Assembly: GCF_001945395.1 (NCBI RefSeq) | Contig: NZ_MSXV01000052.1 | Span: forward strand, 230,440 to 294,439 | Source of the DNA: Pseudomonas sp. PA15(2017) | GTDB lineage: Bacteria > Pseudomonadota > Gammaproteobacteria > Pseudomonadales > Pseudomonadaceae | DNA: 64,000 nucleotides | Direction: 5' to 3' | Part shown: in pieces, positions 54,564-63,384 of the stretch | How the letters are laid out: the number at the start of each line of letters is the position of its first letter | How positions within the stretch are numbered: the first letter of the stretch is position 1 | The notes under the pieces: generated by a model | What the model was told of the DNA's origin: nothing | Seen by the model: only the letters and a program-made list of their open reading frames with translations | Database searches by the model: none | Made by a program: the position numbers and the translations under genes

Positions 54564-55097
54564 TCAGCGATTGGCGAGGTAGTGGTCGAGGGCTACCAGC
54601 GAGTCCGGGCAGTAGGTTTTGTGCCGGATGTCGAGTTGCGCCGCCTCGAGGGTCATGAAGCGCGCTTCGAGCACTTCCTCGGGTTGCAGCACCAGCGGCG
54701 CGTCGGACACCGCCGAAAACACCGCACACCAGATACGATTCTCCGGTTGATCGAAGAAAAAACGACCGTGGTCGCGCAGCACCGCATCACGGATACCCAG
54801 CTCTTCGGCCAGCTCACGCTCGGCCGACTGCGCGTAGCCTTCACCCGCCGCCACCATGCCGCCGGCGGCGATATCCCAGTAACCGGGATAGACCGCCTTG
54901 CTCAGGGTGCGCCGGTGCACGCACAGCTCACCGGCCGCGTTGAACAGCAGGATGAAGGTACCGCGACCGATCAGACCGCGTTGGCGCAGCTGCGCCCGGG
55001 GCAGCGCGCCGAGCACGTCGTCATGCTCGTCGACCCAGGCGATCAGCTCGGCATCCGAGGCGGCACGGTGCGCCACCTCGGCGCTGGCAACAGCCAT
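54564..55097 (-). CDS. Nudix hydrolase (YfcD-like)
   Basis: A 177-aa Nudix enzyme. The Nudix box GGMVAAGEGYAQSAEREL plus AEELGI matches G-x5-E-x7-REUxEExGU. The N-terminal part (WVDEHDDVLGALPRAQLRQ and LIGRGTFILLFNAAGELCVHRR, cited as GRGTFILLFNAAGELCVH) is of the isopentenyl-diphosphate-isomerase-like subgroup to which E. coli YfcD belongs. The substrate is unknown. Its ATG is 3 bases after the DUF2333 stop, so the two are co-transcribed. Confidence 0.88.
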   Translation of the reverse strand: MAVASAEVAHRAASDAELIAWVDEHDDVLGALPRAQLRQRGLIGRGTFILLFNAAGELCVHRRTLSKAVYPGYWDIAAGGMVAAGEGYAQSAERELAEELGIRDAVLRDHGRFFFDQPENRIWCAVFSAVSDAPLVLQPEEVLEARFMTLEAAQLDIRHKTYCPDSLVALDHYLANR

Positions 55098-55100
55098 CGA

Positions 55101-56168
55101 TCAGCCCTGGGACAGCAGCTGACGCAGGTCGATCACCGCGGCGTTGGCCCGCGAGATGTAGTTGGCCATTACCAGCGAGTGGTTGGCGAGGATGCCGTAG
55201 CCGCTACCGTTGAGCACCATCGGGCTCCACAGCGTGGCCTGGGCGGCCTCCAGCTCACGAATGATCTGCCGTACGCTGACGGTGGCATTCTTCTTGGCCA
55301 GCACATCGGCGAAATCGACTTCGATCGCGCGCAGCAGATGCGACAGCGCCCAGGCCTGACCGCGTGCCTCGTAGAACACGTTGTCGATCTGCAGCCATGG
55401 CGTTTCGTAGGTGCGCTCGGTCACCTCCGGCACCTGGCCTTCGGCCAGCTCGGTGGTCTCGGTCACCTCGGTATTCAGGCGCACCTGGCCGACGCTGGCC
55501 GACAGGCGCTGAGACAGCGAACCCAGGCGGGTAGCGACATCGCCGAACCAATTGTTGAGGTTGTCGGCACGGGTATAGAAACGCGCACCGCCCTGTCCTG
55601 GCTCGGACAGGCGAGCGAGGTAGCGGTCCAGGGAATTGATGCCTTCGCGGTACTCGGACTCGGCGGCCGGCAGCGCCCAACTGCGATGATCGAAATTGAA
55701 GCGCGGCTCGGCACGGGCCAGGTCGCCATCCTCGGTGGATTGCGACTGCGAACGGGCGAAGTCCTTGCGCAGCGCGCGGGAGAAATCACGCACCTGCACC
55801 AGTACGCCGTATTCCCAACTCGGCATGTTGTCGAGCCACAGGCCGGGCGGCGCCAGGTCGTTGGACAGGTAGCCGCCCGGCTTGTCGAGCAGGGTCTGGG
55901 CGACCTGTTTGAGGGTTTCCACCGTGGTGTAGCCGTTGACCACCTGGCGCTGGCTGCTTTCAGCCGCGGCCTGCACGCGCTGTTGCACCGGGAACAGGTC
56001 CGGCTCCTGGCTCCAGTACCAGCCGACGACCAATGCCACCAGCAGATAGATACCCAGCAAACCGATGACGACACGGCCGACCCCACCGCCCAGGCGACGG
56101 CGAGTTCCAGTGCTGGCACCGTCATCGGCATGGGCGGTGCCGGTGGTGCGGTTCTTCCAATCGAGCAT
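55101..56168 (-). CDS. DUF2333 family membrane-anchored protein
   Basis: A 355-aa protein with a short basic N-terminus (MLDWKNRT, then TRRRLGGGVGRVV), one membrane helix at residues ~34-53 (IGLLGIYLLVALVVGWYW) and a ~300-residue periplasmic domain (VVNGYTTVETLKQVAQTLLD, PGGYLSNDLAPPGLWLDNMP). This is the DUF2333 pattern; no function is established. It is conserved in the same place in other pseudomonads as the first gene of a pair with the Nudix gene. The ATG at 56168 has AAGGATAA upstream. Confidence 0.85.
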   Translation of the reverse strand: MLDWKNRTTGTAHADDGASTGTRRRLGGGVGRVVIGLLGIYLLVALVVGWYWSQEPDLFPVQQRVQAAAESSQRQVVNGYTTVETLKQVAQTLLDKPGGYLSNDLAPPGLWLDNMPSWEYGVLVQVRDFSRALRKDFARSQSQSTEDGDLARAEPRFNFDHRSWALPAAESEYREGINSLDRYLARLSEPGQGGARFYTRADNLNNWFGDVATRLGSLSQRLSASVGQVRLNTEVTETTELAEGQVPEVTERTYETPWLQIDNVFYEARGQAWALSHLLRAIEVDFADVLAKKNATVSVRQIIRELEAAQATLWSPMVLNGSGYGILANHSLVMANYISRANAAVIDLRQLLSQG

Positions 56169-56478
56169 GGCGATTATCCTTTGATCAACGACGTACAGGG
56201 CTTCGACCACAGGCCCATGGGAGGGTTGCGCTAATACTTGGGCACCCTTGGTCTGCGTCGAGGCTACGCCGCCACTATAAGGGAAGGCAGCTCTGCTGCG
56301 CAGCGCAGCAAGCTATTCACGACGTAATGGCCGCTTTGACGAGAGCCTGCAACTGCCATGGCCAAGGGTGCGGGACGATTCACAACAATGGCGTCAAGGG
56401 AATGGCAAAATAACCGCCCGGTGATAGCATGAGGCCATTACCGCGAGGCCCACGCCGCCACATGCAGATTGACAGGCC
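56169..56478. other. 310-bp divergent region between DUF2333 gene and the diguanylate cyclase
   Basis: No gene is supported. A GC-rich near-palindrome lies at 56289-56314 (AGCTcTGCTGCGC with GCGCAGCAaGCT). It could be an operator or a fortuitous repeat. No clear -35/-10 pair can be named. Confidence 0.4.
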
Positions 56479-58092
56479 ATGACCGAGCACGAAGACCCCA
56501 GCCGCGACCGACTCAAACAGCACTTCGCCCAACGGGTGATCCACCAGGCCCGCCAGGTTCTGGAAGTCTGGCAGCGCCTGCTGCGTGGCGAGTGGAACGA
56601 CGCCGGCATGCAGGAACTGCAGGAAGCGGCGCAACTGTTGCAGCGCTATGCCGAACGCTTCGACCAGGTCGAGCACCGCGAACTGGGCAAGCGCGTCGTC
56701 GCCTGCCTGGGCGTGGTGGGCGCTAACCGGGGCCGCCTCAACAGCGAGGTGATCAGTGAGCTCAACCAGTTGATGCAGCGCCTGTCGCGCACCGGCCTGC
56801 GTCACGGCGACCGCTTCGAGCACACCACGCTGCCGCCCCTGCGCAAACCCGTTTATCTGGCCCTGCAGCATCTGGAGCGCGCCGAGCGCCTGGCACAGCA
56901 GCTGGAATTCTTCGGCATGAACGCCAAGCCACTGGACACCGCCAACGCCTTTCGCGCAGCGATGCTCGAGCGTCATCCGGCGGCCATCGTCATGGAAATC
57001 GACTTCGCCGGCGCCGGTAACGGCCTGCAACTGGCCCAGGCCGTTCAGGAGGGCCTGCAGGAAAAGATTCCGGTACTGTTCTACAGCCACGAAGACACCG
57101 ACACGCCGACCCGCCTGGCCGCGGTACGCGCCGGCGGACGTGAATTCTTCACCGGCTCGATGGATGCCTCGAGCCTGCTGGAGCGCATCGAGGTGCTGAC
57201 CCACGTCGCTCAATACGAACCCTACCGCGTACTGATCGTCGACGACTCCCGAGCCCAGGCCACCCATACCGAGCGCGTACTCAACAGCGCCGGCATCGTC
57301 ACCCGCACGCTCACCGAGCCGATCCTGGCGATGGACGAGCTGGCCGAGTTCCAGCCGGATCTGATCATCCTCGACATGTACATGCCGGCCTGCAACGGCA
57401 CCGAACTGGCCCAGGTGATCCGCCACAACGACCGCTACGTCAGCGTGCCGATCATCTACCTGTCCGCCGAAGACGACCTCGACAAGCAGCTCGACGCGAT
57501 GAGCGAGGGCGGCGACGACTTCCTCACCAAGCCGATCAAGCCGCGCCACCTGATCGCCACAGTGCGCAACCGCGCCGACCGGGCCCGCAGCCTCAAGGCG
57601 CGCATGGTGCGCGACAGCCTCACCGGGCTGTTCAACCACACGCACACCCTGCAATTGCTCGAGGACGCACGCTTCCGCGCCCAGCGCGACGAGCAACCGC
57701 TGAGCTTCGCGATGATCGATATCGATTACTTCAAGAAGGTCAACGACAACTACGGCCACCCCATGGGCGACCGGGTGATCAAGAGCCTGGCGCTGTTTCT
57801 CAAACAGCGTCTGCGCAAGAGCGATTGCATCGGCCGTTACGGCGGCGAGGAGTTCGCGGTGGTAATGCCCAACACCGACGCCCGCACCGCTGCCAAGGTG
57901 CTGGACGAGGTCCGCGCACGCTTCGCCGAGATCCACTACCCGGCCCACCCGCATGACCTGAGCTGCACCTTCAGTTGCGGCATCGCCGAACTGGCCGATG
58001 ATCTGGACAGCAAGCATCTGTCGCAACGCGCCGACGAGGCGCTGTACCGCGCCAAGAACGGCGGTCGCAACCGTGTCGAAGCCTACGGCTGA
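56479..58092 (+). CDS. gcbA: Response regulator with GGDEF output (GcbA-like diguanylate cyclase)
   Basis: A 537-aa cytoplasmic protein. Residues ~1-120 are helical. Residues ~125-240 look like a degenerate receiver (VYLALQHLERAERLAQQL, AAIVMEIDF). Residues ~247-365 are a proper receiver: VLIVDDSRAQATHTERVL, phospho-acceptor Asp in LIILDMYMP, and FLTKPI. Residues ~370-537 are GGDEF with active-site GGEEF and the inhibitory RxxD site (RKSD) five residues before it, so it should make c-di-GMP with product inhibition. Position next to the chemoreceptor, dsbD and aroQ matches P. aeruginosa PA4843 (GcbA), linked to attachment and dispersion. Confidence 0.9.
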   Translation: MTEHEDPSRDRLKQHFAQRVIHQARQVLEVWQRLLRGEWNDAGMQELQEAAQLLQRYAERFDQVEHRELGKRVVACLGVVGANRGRLNSEVISELNQLMQRLSRTGLRHGDRFEHTTLPPLRKPVYLALQHLERAERLAQQLEFFGMNAKPLDTANAFRAAMLERHPAAIVMEIDFAGAGNGLQLAQAVQEGLQEKIPVLFYSHEDTDTPTRLAAVRAGGREFFTGSMDASSLLERIEVLTHVAQYEPYRVLIVDDSRAQATHTERVLNSAGIVTRTLTEPILAMDELAEFQPDLIILDMYMPACNGTELAQVIRHNDRYVSVPIIYLSAEDDLDKQLDAMSEGGDDFLTKPIKPRHLIATVRNRADRARSLKARMVRDSLTGLFNHTHTLQLLEDARFRAQRDEQPLSFAMIDIDYFKKVNDNYGHPMGDRVIKSLALFLKQRLRKSDCIGRYGGEEFAVVMPNTDARTAAKVLDEVRARFAEIHYPAHPHDLSCTFSCGIAELADDLDSKHLSQRADEALYRAKNGGRNRVEAYG

Positions 58093-58251
58093 GCGACCCT
58101 AGACGCCAGCAACCACATGTCGGTTGCATGACGTCATTAACACGACGCACCCTGACACGTAACCACGCTGTCATAAAGGCGCCATAACGTACCGAGCAAC
58201 GCCGCACTGCATGGCGCAGTGCCAGCATCGATCGGACGTCGAATCAGCCCC

Positions 58252-60213
58252 ATGCGCCTCAAATCCCTCACCAATCTCAACACCCTCTTGCTGGTCGGCA
58301 TCGGCATTGCCCTGGCCTGCACATTGTGGTGGTCGCAGCGGGCATTGGAGCGCCCTTACGTGCTGATGGAGCAGTACCTGGAACTCTCGCAGCAATTCCA
58401 GCGCGAGGCCGCCGGCAATATTCTCGGCTATCTGGACAGTGGCGATGCCCTACGCCACAGCGTCGCCCTGCAGAACCTCGACGCGCTACAGACCAATGTC
58501 GATGAACTGCCGACCAGCCTTGCCGGCGACCTGGGCAGCAGCCTGGCCGAGCTGAAAGCGTTCGCCGCCGAGCAACTGCTCGCCGCCGGCAAACTGTCCG
58601 GCGACCCACAGGGGCTGCTGATCCAGGCCGAACGAGAAATAGCCGATGCCCTGGCAGGACTGGCGCGCTACGCCGACGAGGGCCAGGGCGAAACTGCCAA
58701 CGCCTATCGTGCACCGCTGTTCGAGGCTTCACAGCGCCTGTCCCGGCTGGCCCTGGCGCGTGCCAAGCTGGTCAGCAGCGGGCGCGCCGAACTGGCAGCC
58801 GACGTAGAGCGTGAAGTACAGGCGTTGCAGGCGCAGGCCACAAGACTCAATGAACTGCCCTTGCTCGGTGTGACGGAGCAGGCGGATCCCAGCGATGCCT
58901 TCGCCTCGCTGTTGGGGCTGGGCAGTGACAGCCAGGAGAGCCAAGCGGAGGATCGCGGCATCGCTCTCAAACGTGAGCTCGACAGCCTGCTGGCACGCTA
59001 TCCGGGGGAATTGGCGCGCACCCAGGCGCTGATCGAACAGCGCGCGCAATTGTCAGCCACCACCCGCGCCCGGCTGGGTGCCGTGCAGCAATCATTCACC
59101 GCCCTGGAGCCCCAGGTGCGCGCCGAGCATGCTCGCATCCAGGGCGAAGTGCGGCTGATCCTCGGCATCATGGTGGCGCTGATCCTGCTCATCGCGTTGA
59201 TCATCGACACCCTGCAGCGCCGCCTGAGCCGTCTGCTCGAACGTCTGGTGCCGGCGCTCTCGGCCTGGGCGGCGGGAGATTTCGCCAGCGAGATTCACCT
59301 GGCCACCAACACCCGCGAACTGCGTGATATCGAAGAGTCGCTCAATCGCTTGCGCCGTTATCTGGTCGAACTGGTCGGCACCATTCACCAGCACGCGGCC
59401 AACGTGTCGGCTTCCAGCCATACCCTGGCTGACCTGAGCGGCGGCCTGCATGATGGTGCCGAGCGCCAGGCCAGCGATACCGCGCAGATCCGCGATGCAT
59501 TGGGAGAGCTGGAGGCGACCATCCTGCAAGTGGCCGACGACGCCAGCCAGACGGCCACCGCCGGCCGCGATGCCGACCGCGCCCTCGCCCAGGGCCAGAA
59601 GGTAATTGGCCATAGCCTCTCCGGCTTGCATGCGCTGGTCGAGGAAGTACGCGGCAATGCCCAGGCCATCGAGCATCTGGCCACGGAAACCGCCACCATC
59701 GGCAGCGTACTGACGGTCATCCGCGGCATCGCCGAACAGACCAACCTGCTGGCCCTCAACGCAGCGATCGAGGCAGCACGCGCCGGTGAAGCCGGGCGCG
59801 GTTTCGCCGTGGTCGCCGACGAGGTGCGCTCGCTGTCGCTGCGCACCAGTTCGGCCACCGCGCAGATTCAGGAGGTGATCGGCCGCCTGCAGCAAGCCGC
59901 CAATGACTCGGTACAAGCCATGCGCAGCCAGGTCGAGCATGCAAAGGCGACCGCCGAGCAGGCCCGCACCGCCGACGGTGCACTGGACGAGATCGTCGGC
60001 GCCATCGGCACCATCGCCAGCAAGGCCGCGCGCATCGCCGAGGCAACGGCCTACCAGGGCAGCGCCGTCAGCGAGATTCGTGACCACAGCGAGCGCATTC
60101 ACCAACTGGGTGGCGACAACCTGCAACGCATCGGCCAGGGCCGCGCGCAAAGCATCGCGTTGCAGGCACTGAGCGGTCAGCTGGATCAGGCGGTGCAGGC
60201 GTTTCGCGTGTAA
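58252..60213 (+). CDS. ctpL: Methyl-accepting chemotaxis protein (CtpL-like)
   Basis: A 653-aa chemoreceptor. A membrane helix (residues ~9-29, LNTLLLVGIGIALACTLWW), a ~280-residue periplasmic helical sensor, and a second helix (~308-330, LILGIMVALILLIALIIDTL) are followed by a HAMP-like segment and the signalling domain. The hairpin tip is RGIAEQTNLLALNAAIEAAR plus GFAVVADEVRSL. In P. aeruginosa the gene in this place, CtpL (PA4844), takes part in phosphate and inorganic-pollutant taxis. The ligand here is inferred from position only. The ATG at 58252 is chosen over 58219 because the helix follows at once; the ribosome site is weak for both. Confidence 0.87.
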   Translation: MRLKSLTNLNTLLLVGIGIALACTLWWSQRALERPYVLMEQYLELSQQFQREAAGNILGYLDSGDALRHSVALQNLDALQTNVDELPTSLAGDLGSSLAELKAFAAEQLLAAGKLSGDPQGLLIQAEREIADALAGLARYADEGQGETANAYRAPLFEASQRLSRLALARAKLVSSGRAELAADVEREVQALQAQATRLNELPLLGVTEQADPSDAFASLLGLGSDSQESQAEDRGIALKRELDSLLARYPGELARTQALIEQRAQLSATTRARLGAVQQSFTALEPQVRAEHARIQGEVRLILGIMVALILLIALIIDTLQRRLSRLLERLVPALSAWAAGDFASEIHLATNTRELRDIEESLNRLRRYLVELVGTIHQHAANVSASSHTLADLSGGLHDGAERQASDTAQIRDALGELEATILQVADDASQTATAGRDADRALAQGQKVIGHSLSGLHALVEEVRGNAQAIEHLATETATIGSVLTVIRGIAEQTNLLALNAAIEAARAGEAGRGFAVVADEVRSLSLRTSSATAQIQEVIGRLQQAANDSVQAMRSQVEHAKATAEQARTADGALDEIVGAIGTIASKAARIAEATAYQGSAVSEIRDHSERIHQLGGDNLQRIGQGRAQSIALQALSGQLDQAVQAFRV

Positions 60214-60250
60214 GCGAAGAAAAAGGCAGAAGCGGACATCGATGCAGTAC

Positions 60251-60316
60251 CTGTGGGAACGGGCGGGGATGCCTAGTCCATGCCCGCGAAATCACGGGCA
60301 TGGCCCGTTCCCACAA
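60251..60316. repeat. REPIN-like palindrome between ctpL and dsbD
   Basis: Outer arms GTGGGAACGGGC (60253-60264) and GCCCGTTCCCAC (60303-60314) are perfect over 12 bases. Inner arms CCATGCCCG (60278-60286) and CGGGCATGG (60295-60303) are perfect over 9. The flanks from about 60225 (AAGGCAGAAGCGG...) align with the matching inner part of the 208-bp elements at 13606 and 17630, but the left terminal repeat is missing, so this is a shortened copy. It lies just after the ctpL stop. Confidence 0.8.
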
Positions 60317-60488
60317 GTGTCGGTCGGCCGTCCATTCCCGCCACGAACCCGCCACCTGCGCGGCCTTATGCCGCACAACGCCCCCCAAAACGCAGGCGCC
60401 CCCGAGCCAGGCGCAACCGTCACTTACAGCACGCCACATGGCAGGGATCGCCGGCTCCGTTATCATGGCGCGATCAACGCCCCACGAG

Positions 60489-62270
60489 ATGCCCATGCCA
60501 CGTCTTATTTGCCTGCTGCTGTTGCTCGTCGTCCTGCCTGCCAGCGCCGGGGTTTTCGACAGCCGCCCGAACGCCGCGCCACTGGGCCAGGCGCTGAACA
60601 ATAGCGACGACTTCCTGCCGGTACGCGAGGCCTTCAAGCTCAGCCTGGTCAGCAGTTCGCCGACGTCTGCGAAAGTGCGCTTCGTGGCGGCCGAGGGCTA
60701 TTACCTGTATCGCCACCAGTTCAAGTTCAAGATCGAACCGGCCGCGCTGGCCGGTGCGCCCGTCGAGGTGCCGGAAGGCCTGCACAAGAACGATCAGTAC
60801 TTCGGCGACGTGCAGGTATTCTACGAAGTGCTGGATGTCGACATCCCGCTGAACAACCCGGACGACAAGCCGCTCAACCTCGTCATCACCTATCAGGGCT
60901 GCGCCGACAAAGGCCTGTGCTATCCACCGGAAACCGAGACGCTGGTCATCAATGGCGGCGTTGCTACCGCCCAGGCCGACGGTGCAGGTGCGCCAGTCAG
61001 CGGTAAAACCACCTGGAGCTGGACCGACCTGGCACTGATGTTCGCCGCCGGCCTGACGCTGACCTTCACGCCCTGCGTGCTGCCCATGCTGCCGATTCTC
61101 TCCGGCGTGGTGTTGCGCGGCCGGCCGAGCAAGCGCCGCGGCCTGGTGCTGTCGCTGGCCTACGTGCTGCCCATGGCTGCCTGCTACGCCGCGCTCGGCG
61201 CACTGATGGGGTTGTTCGGCGCCAAGCTCAACCTGCAGGCCATGCTGCAGTCGCCGTGGATTCTGGTGCCCTTCGCGCTGTTCTTCGCGCTGTTCGCGGT
61301 AGCCATGTTCGGCGTCTTCGAACTGCGCCTGCCAGCGTTCATTCGTGAACGCCTTGACCGCAAGGCGGCGCAGACCCAAGGCGGTACCATCGCCGGTGCG
61401 GCGACGCTGGGCGTGCTGTCCAGCCTGATCGTTTCACCCTGCATCACCGCGCCCTTCACCGCGCTGCTGCTGTACATCAGCAGTACCGGTGATGCCGCGG
61501 GCGGCGCCCTGCAACTGTTCGCTCTGGGCCTGGGCATGGGCACGCCGCTGGTGATCTTCGCCGCAGGCGGCGGTGCCCTGCTGCCCAAGTCCGGCACCTG
61601 GATGGTCGCCGTACGCAACGCCTTTGGCGTGATGCTGCTGGGCGTCTCGGTCTGGCTGCTCGAACGGGTGCTGCCGGGGCAAATTTCCCTGGCGCTGTGG
61701 GGGCTGCTGGCCGCCGGCGTCGCGCTGTTTCTCGGCACTCTGGAATTTACTCCCAAAGATGCACGCGGCAAGCTCGCCCAACTGTTCGGGCTGGCGCTGC
61801 TGGTCTACGCCCTGGCCGCTTGGACGGGCGCTCTCAAGGGCAACGACGATCCGCTGCAGCCCCTCGCCGGCGGTATCGCCAGCACCCCATCGGAAACCGC
61901 TGGCAGCTGGCAGACGGTCAGTACGCCCGCCGAGCTTGACGCCGCACTGGCCCAGGCCAAGAGCAGCGGCCAGCCGCTGCTGCTCGACTGGTACGCCGAC
62001 TGGTGCATCAGTTGCAAGAAGATCGAGCGCGAAGTGTTCCATTCCCCGCAGATCGGCCCGCAACTGGCCGACTATTACTTGCTGCGCTTCGACATGACCG
62101 ACAGCACCGCCGCCCAGCGCGCGCTACTGGATCGCTACGGTCTGTTCGGGCCTCCGGCGATCCAACTGTTCGCCGTCAACGGGCAGGAAATGCAGGAATT
62201 GCGGGTAGTCGGGGAAATCGACGCCGCGGGCTTTTCCGAGCGTCTGCAAAGCGCGCGAGAACGATTCTAG
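60489..62270 (+). CDS. dsbD: Thiol:disulfide interchange protein DsbD
   Basis: A 593-aa inner-membrane protein that carries electrons from cytoplasmic thioredoxin to periplasmic DsbC/DsbG and cytochrome c maturation. All three Cys pairs are present: N-terminal domain C138/C144 (YQGCADKGLCYPP), membrane domain C196 (FTPCVLPMLP) and C318 (VSPCITAPF), and C-terminal thioredoxin-like C506/C509 (DWCISCKK). A signal peptide ends near ASAGVF. Either ATG 60489 or 60495 can start it; the upstream open frame is unlikely. Known as dipZ in P. aeruginosa. It depends on thioredoxin, whose gene is at the other end of this window. Confidence 0.95.
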   Translation: MPMPRLICLLLLLVVLPASAGVFDSRPNAAPLGQALNNSDDFLPVREAFKLSLVSSSPTSAKVRFVAAEGYYLYRHQFKFKIEPAALAGAPVEVPEGLHKNDQYFGDVQVFYEVLDVDIPLNNPDDKPLNLVITYQGCADKGLCYPPETETLVINGGVATAQADGAGAPVSGKTTWSWTDLALMFAAGLTLTFTPCVLPMLPILSGVVLRGRPSKRRGLVLSLAYVLPMAACYAALGALMGLFGAKLNLQAMLQSPWILVPFALFFALFAVAMFGVFELRLPAFIRERLDRKAAQTQGGTIAGAATLGVLSSLIVSPCITAPFTALLLYISSTGDAAGGALQLFALGLGMGTPLVIFAAGGGALLPKSGTWMVAVRNAFGVMLLGVSVWLLERVLPGQISLALWGLLAAGVALFLGTLEFTPKDARGKLAQLFGLALLVYALAAWTGALKGNDDPLQPLAGGIASTPSETAGSWQTVSTPAELDAALAQAKSSGQPLLLDWYADWCISCKKIEREVFHSPQIGPQLADYYLLRFDMTDSTAAQRALLDRYGLFGPPAIQLFAVNGQEMQELRVVGEIDAAGFSERLQSARERF

Positions 62271-62390
62271 GCGATTCGGTCACATATTCGGCCAACCCTG
62301 CACGGATCGTGCTGACTACTCCCAAAAACTGGACAGCCCTACGGCTCTTCTGGCAGAGTCCGCGCAGCTAAAAAGAAGGAAGCCCGGATC

Positions 62391-62840
62391 ATGTCGACCC
62401 TGCTGGTTTTGCACGGCCCCAATTTGAACCTGCTCGGCACCCGAGAGCCCGGCACCTATGGCGCCACCACGCTGGAACAGATCAACCTCGATCTGGAACA
62501 GCGCGCCCGCGAAGCCGGCCATCACCTGCTGCACCTGCAGAGCAACGCCGAATACGAACTGATCGAGCGCATCCACGCCGCCCGCGGCGAAGGCGTCGAC
62601 TTCATCATCATCAACCCGGCAGCCTTCACCCACACCAGCGTCGCATTACGTGACGCATTGCTGGCGGTGAGCATCCCATTCATCGAAGTGCACCTGTCCA
62701 ACGTGCACAAGCGTGAGCCTTTCCGGCACCACTCCTACTTTTCCGACGTGGCGGTAGGCGTGATCTGCGGTCTCGGCGCCAGCGGTTATCGGCTGGCCCT
62801 CGACGCGGCCCTGGAAAACCTGGCGAGCAAAAACACCTGA
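62391..62840 (+). CDS. aroQ: 3-dehydroquinate dehydratase, type II
   Basis: A 149-aa dodecameric enzyme of the shikimate pathway (3-dehydroquinate to 3-dehydroshikimate). Active-site segments are GPNLNLLGTREPGTYG with the catalytic Tyr, IINPAAFTHTSVALRDALL, and EVHLSNVHKREPFRHHSYF with the His and Arg. GGAAG precedes the ATG. It is followed by accB, as in most gammaproteobacteria, with a hairpin in between. Confidence 0.96.
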   Translation: MSTLLVLHGPNLNLLGTREPGTYGATTLEQINLDLEQRAREAGHHLLHLQSNAEYELIERIHAARGEGVDFIIINPAAFTHTSVALRDALLAVSIPFIEVHLSNVHKREPFRHHSYFSDVAVGVICGLGASGYRLALDAALENLASKNT

Positions 62841-62868
62841 AACCGACGCCACGCAGCGGCGGTTCTTT
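62841..62868 (+). terminator. Candidate attenuator hairpin between aroQ and accB
   Basis: AACCGACGC (62841-62849) pairs with GCGGCGGTT (62856-62864) with one mismatch, 6-base loop, followed by CTTTC. The T tract is poor, so partial termination or an RNA-processing role before accB is the most that can be claimed. Confidence 0.4.
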
Positions 62869-62911
62869 CGTACAACTGAACGACCCTGACCAGACTGGGA
62901 GTTGAACACCT

Positions 62912-63367
62912 ATGGATATTCGCAAAGTCAAAAAACTGATCGAGCTGCTGGAAGAGTCCGGCATCGACGAGCTGGAAATCAAAGAGGGCGAAGAGTCCGT
63001 ACGCATCAGCCGTCATGGCAAGCAACCGGCTTACACCCAACCGACCTACGCACCGGCGCCTGCCCCGGTCGCTGCCGCCGCCGCTCCAGTAGCCGCTGCC
63101 GCTGAGGCTGCTCCGGCCGCTGCCAAGCTCAACGGCACCGTGGTGCGCTCGCCAATGGTCGGTACTTTCTACCGCGCCGCTTCGCCGACTTCGGGCAACT
63201 TCGTCGAAGTCGGTTCGACCGTGAAGAAAGGCGACATCCTCTGCATCGTCGAAGCGATGAAGATGATGAACCACATCGAGGCCGAAACCAGCGGCACGAT
63301 CGAATCCATCCTGGGCGAGAACGGCCAGCCGGTGGAATACGATCAACCGCTGTTCACCATCGTCTGA
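62912..63367 (+). CDS. accB: Biotin carboxyl carrier protein of acetyl-CoA carboxylase
   Basis: A 151-aa carrier subunit. The N-terminal ~50 residues (MDIRKVKKLIELLEESG, EIKEGEESVRISR) bind AccC. A flexible Ala/Pro linker (residues ~50-70) follows. The biotinyl domain at the end has the biotin-lysine motif VEAMKMMNHIEAE and the thumb region TSGNFVEVG. It carries CO2 from AccC to AccAD for malonyl-CoA synthesis. It is 17 bases upstream of accC, forming the usual accBC operon. Confidence 0.97.
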   Translation: MDIRKVKKLIELLEESGIDELEIKEGEESVRISRHGKQPAYTQPTYAPAPAPVAAAAAPVAAAAEAAPAAAKLNGTVVRSPMVGTFYRAASPTSGNFVEVGSTVKKGDILCIVEAMKMMNHIEAETSGTIESILGENGQPVEYDQPLFTIV

Positions 63368-63384
63368 TGCACGGGGAACCCGTA

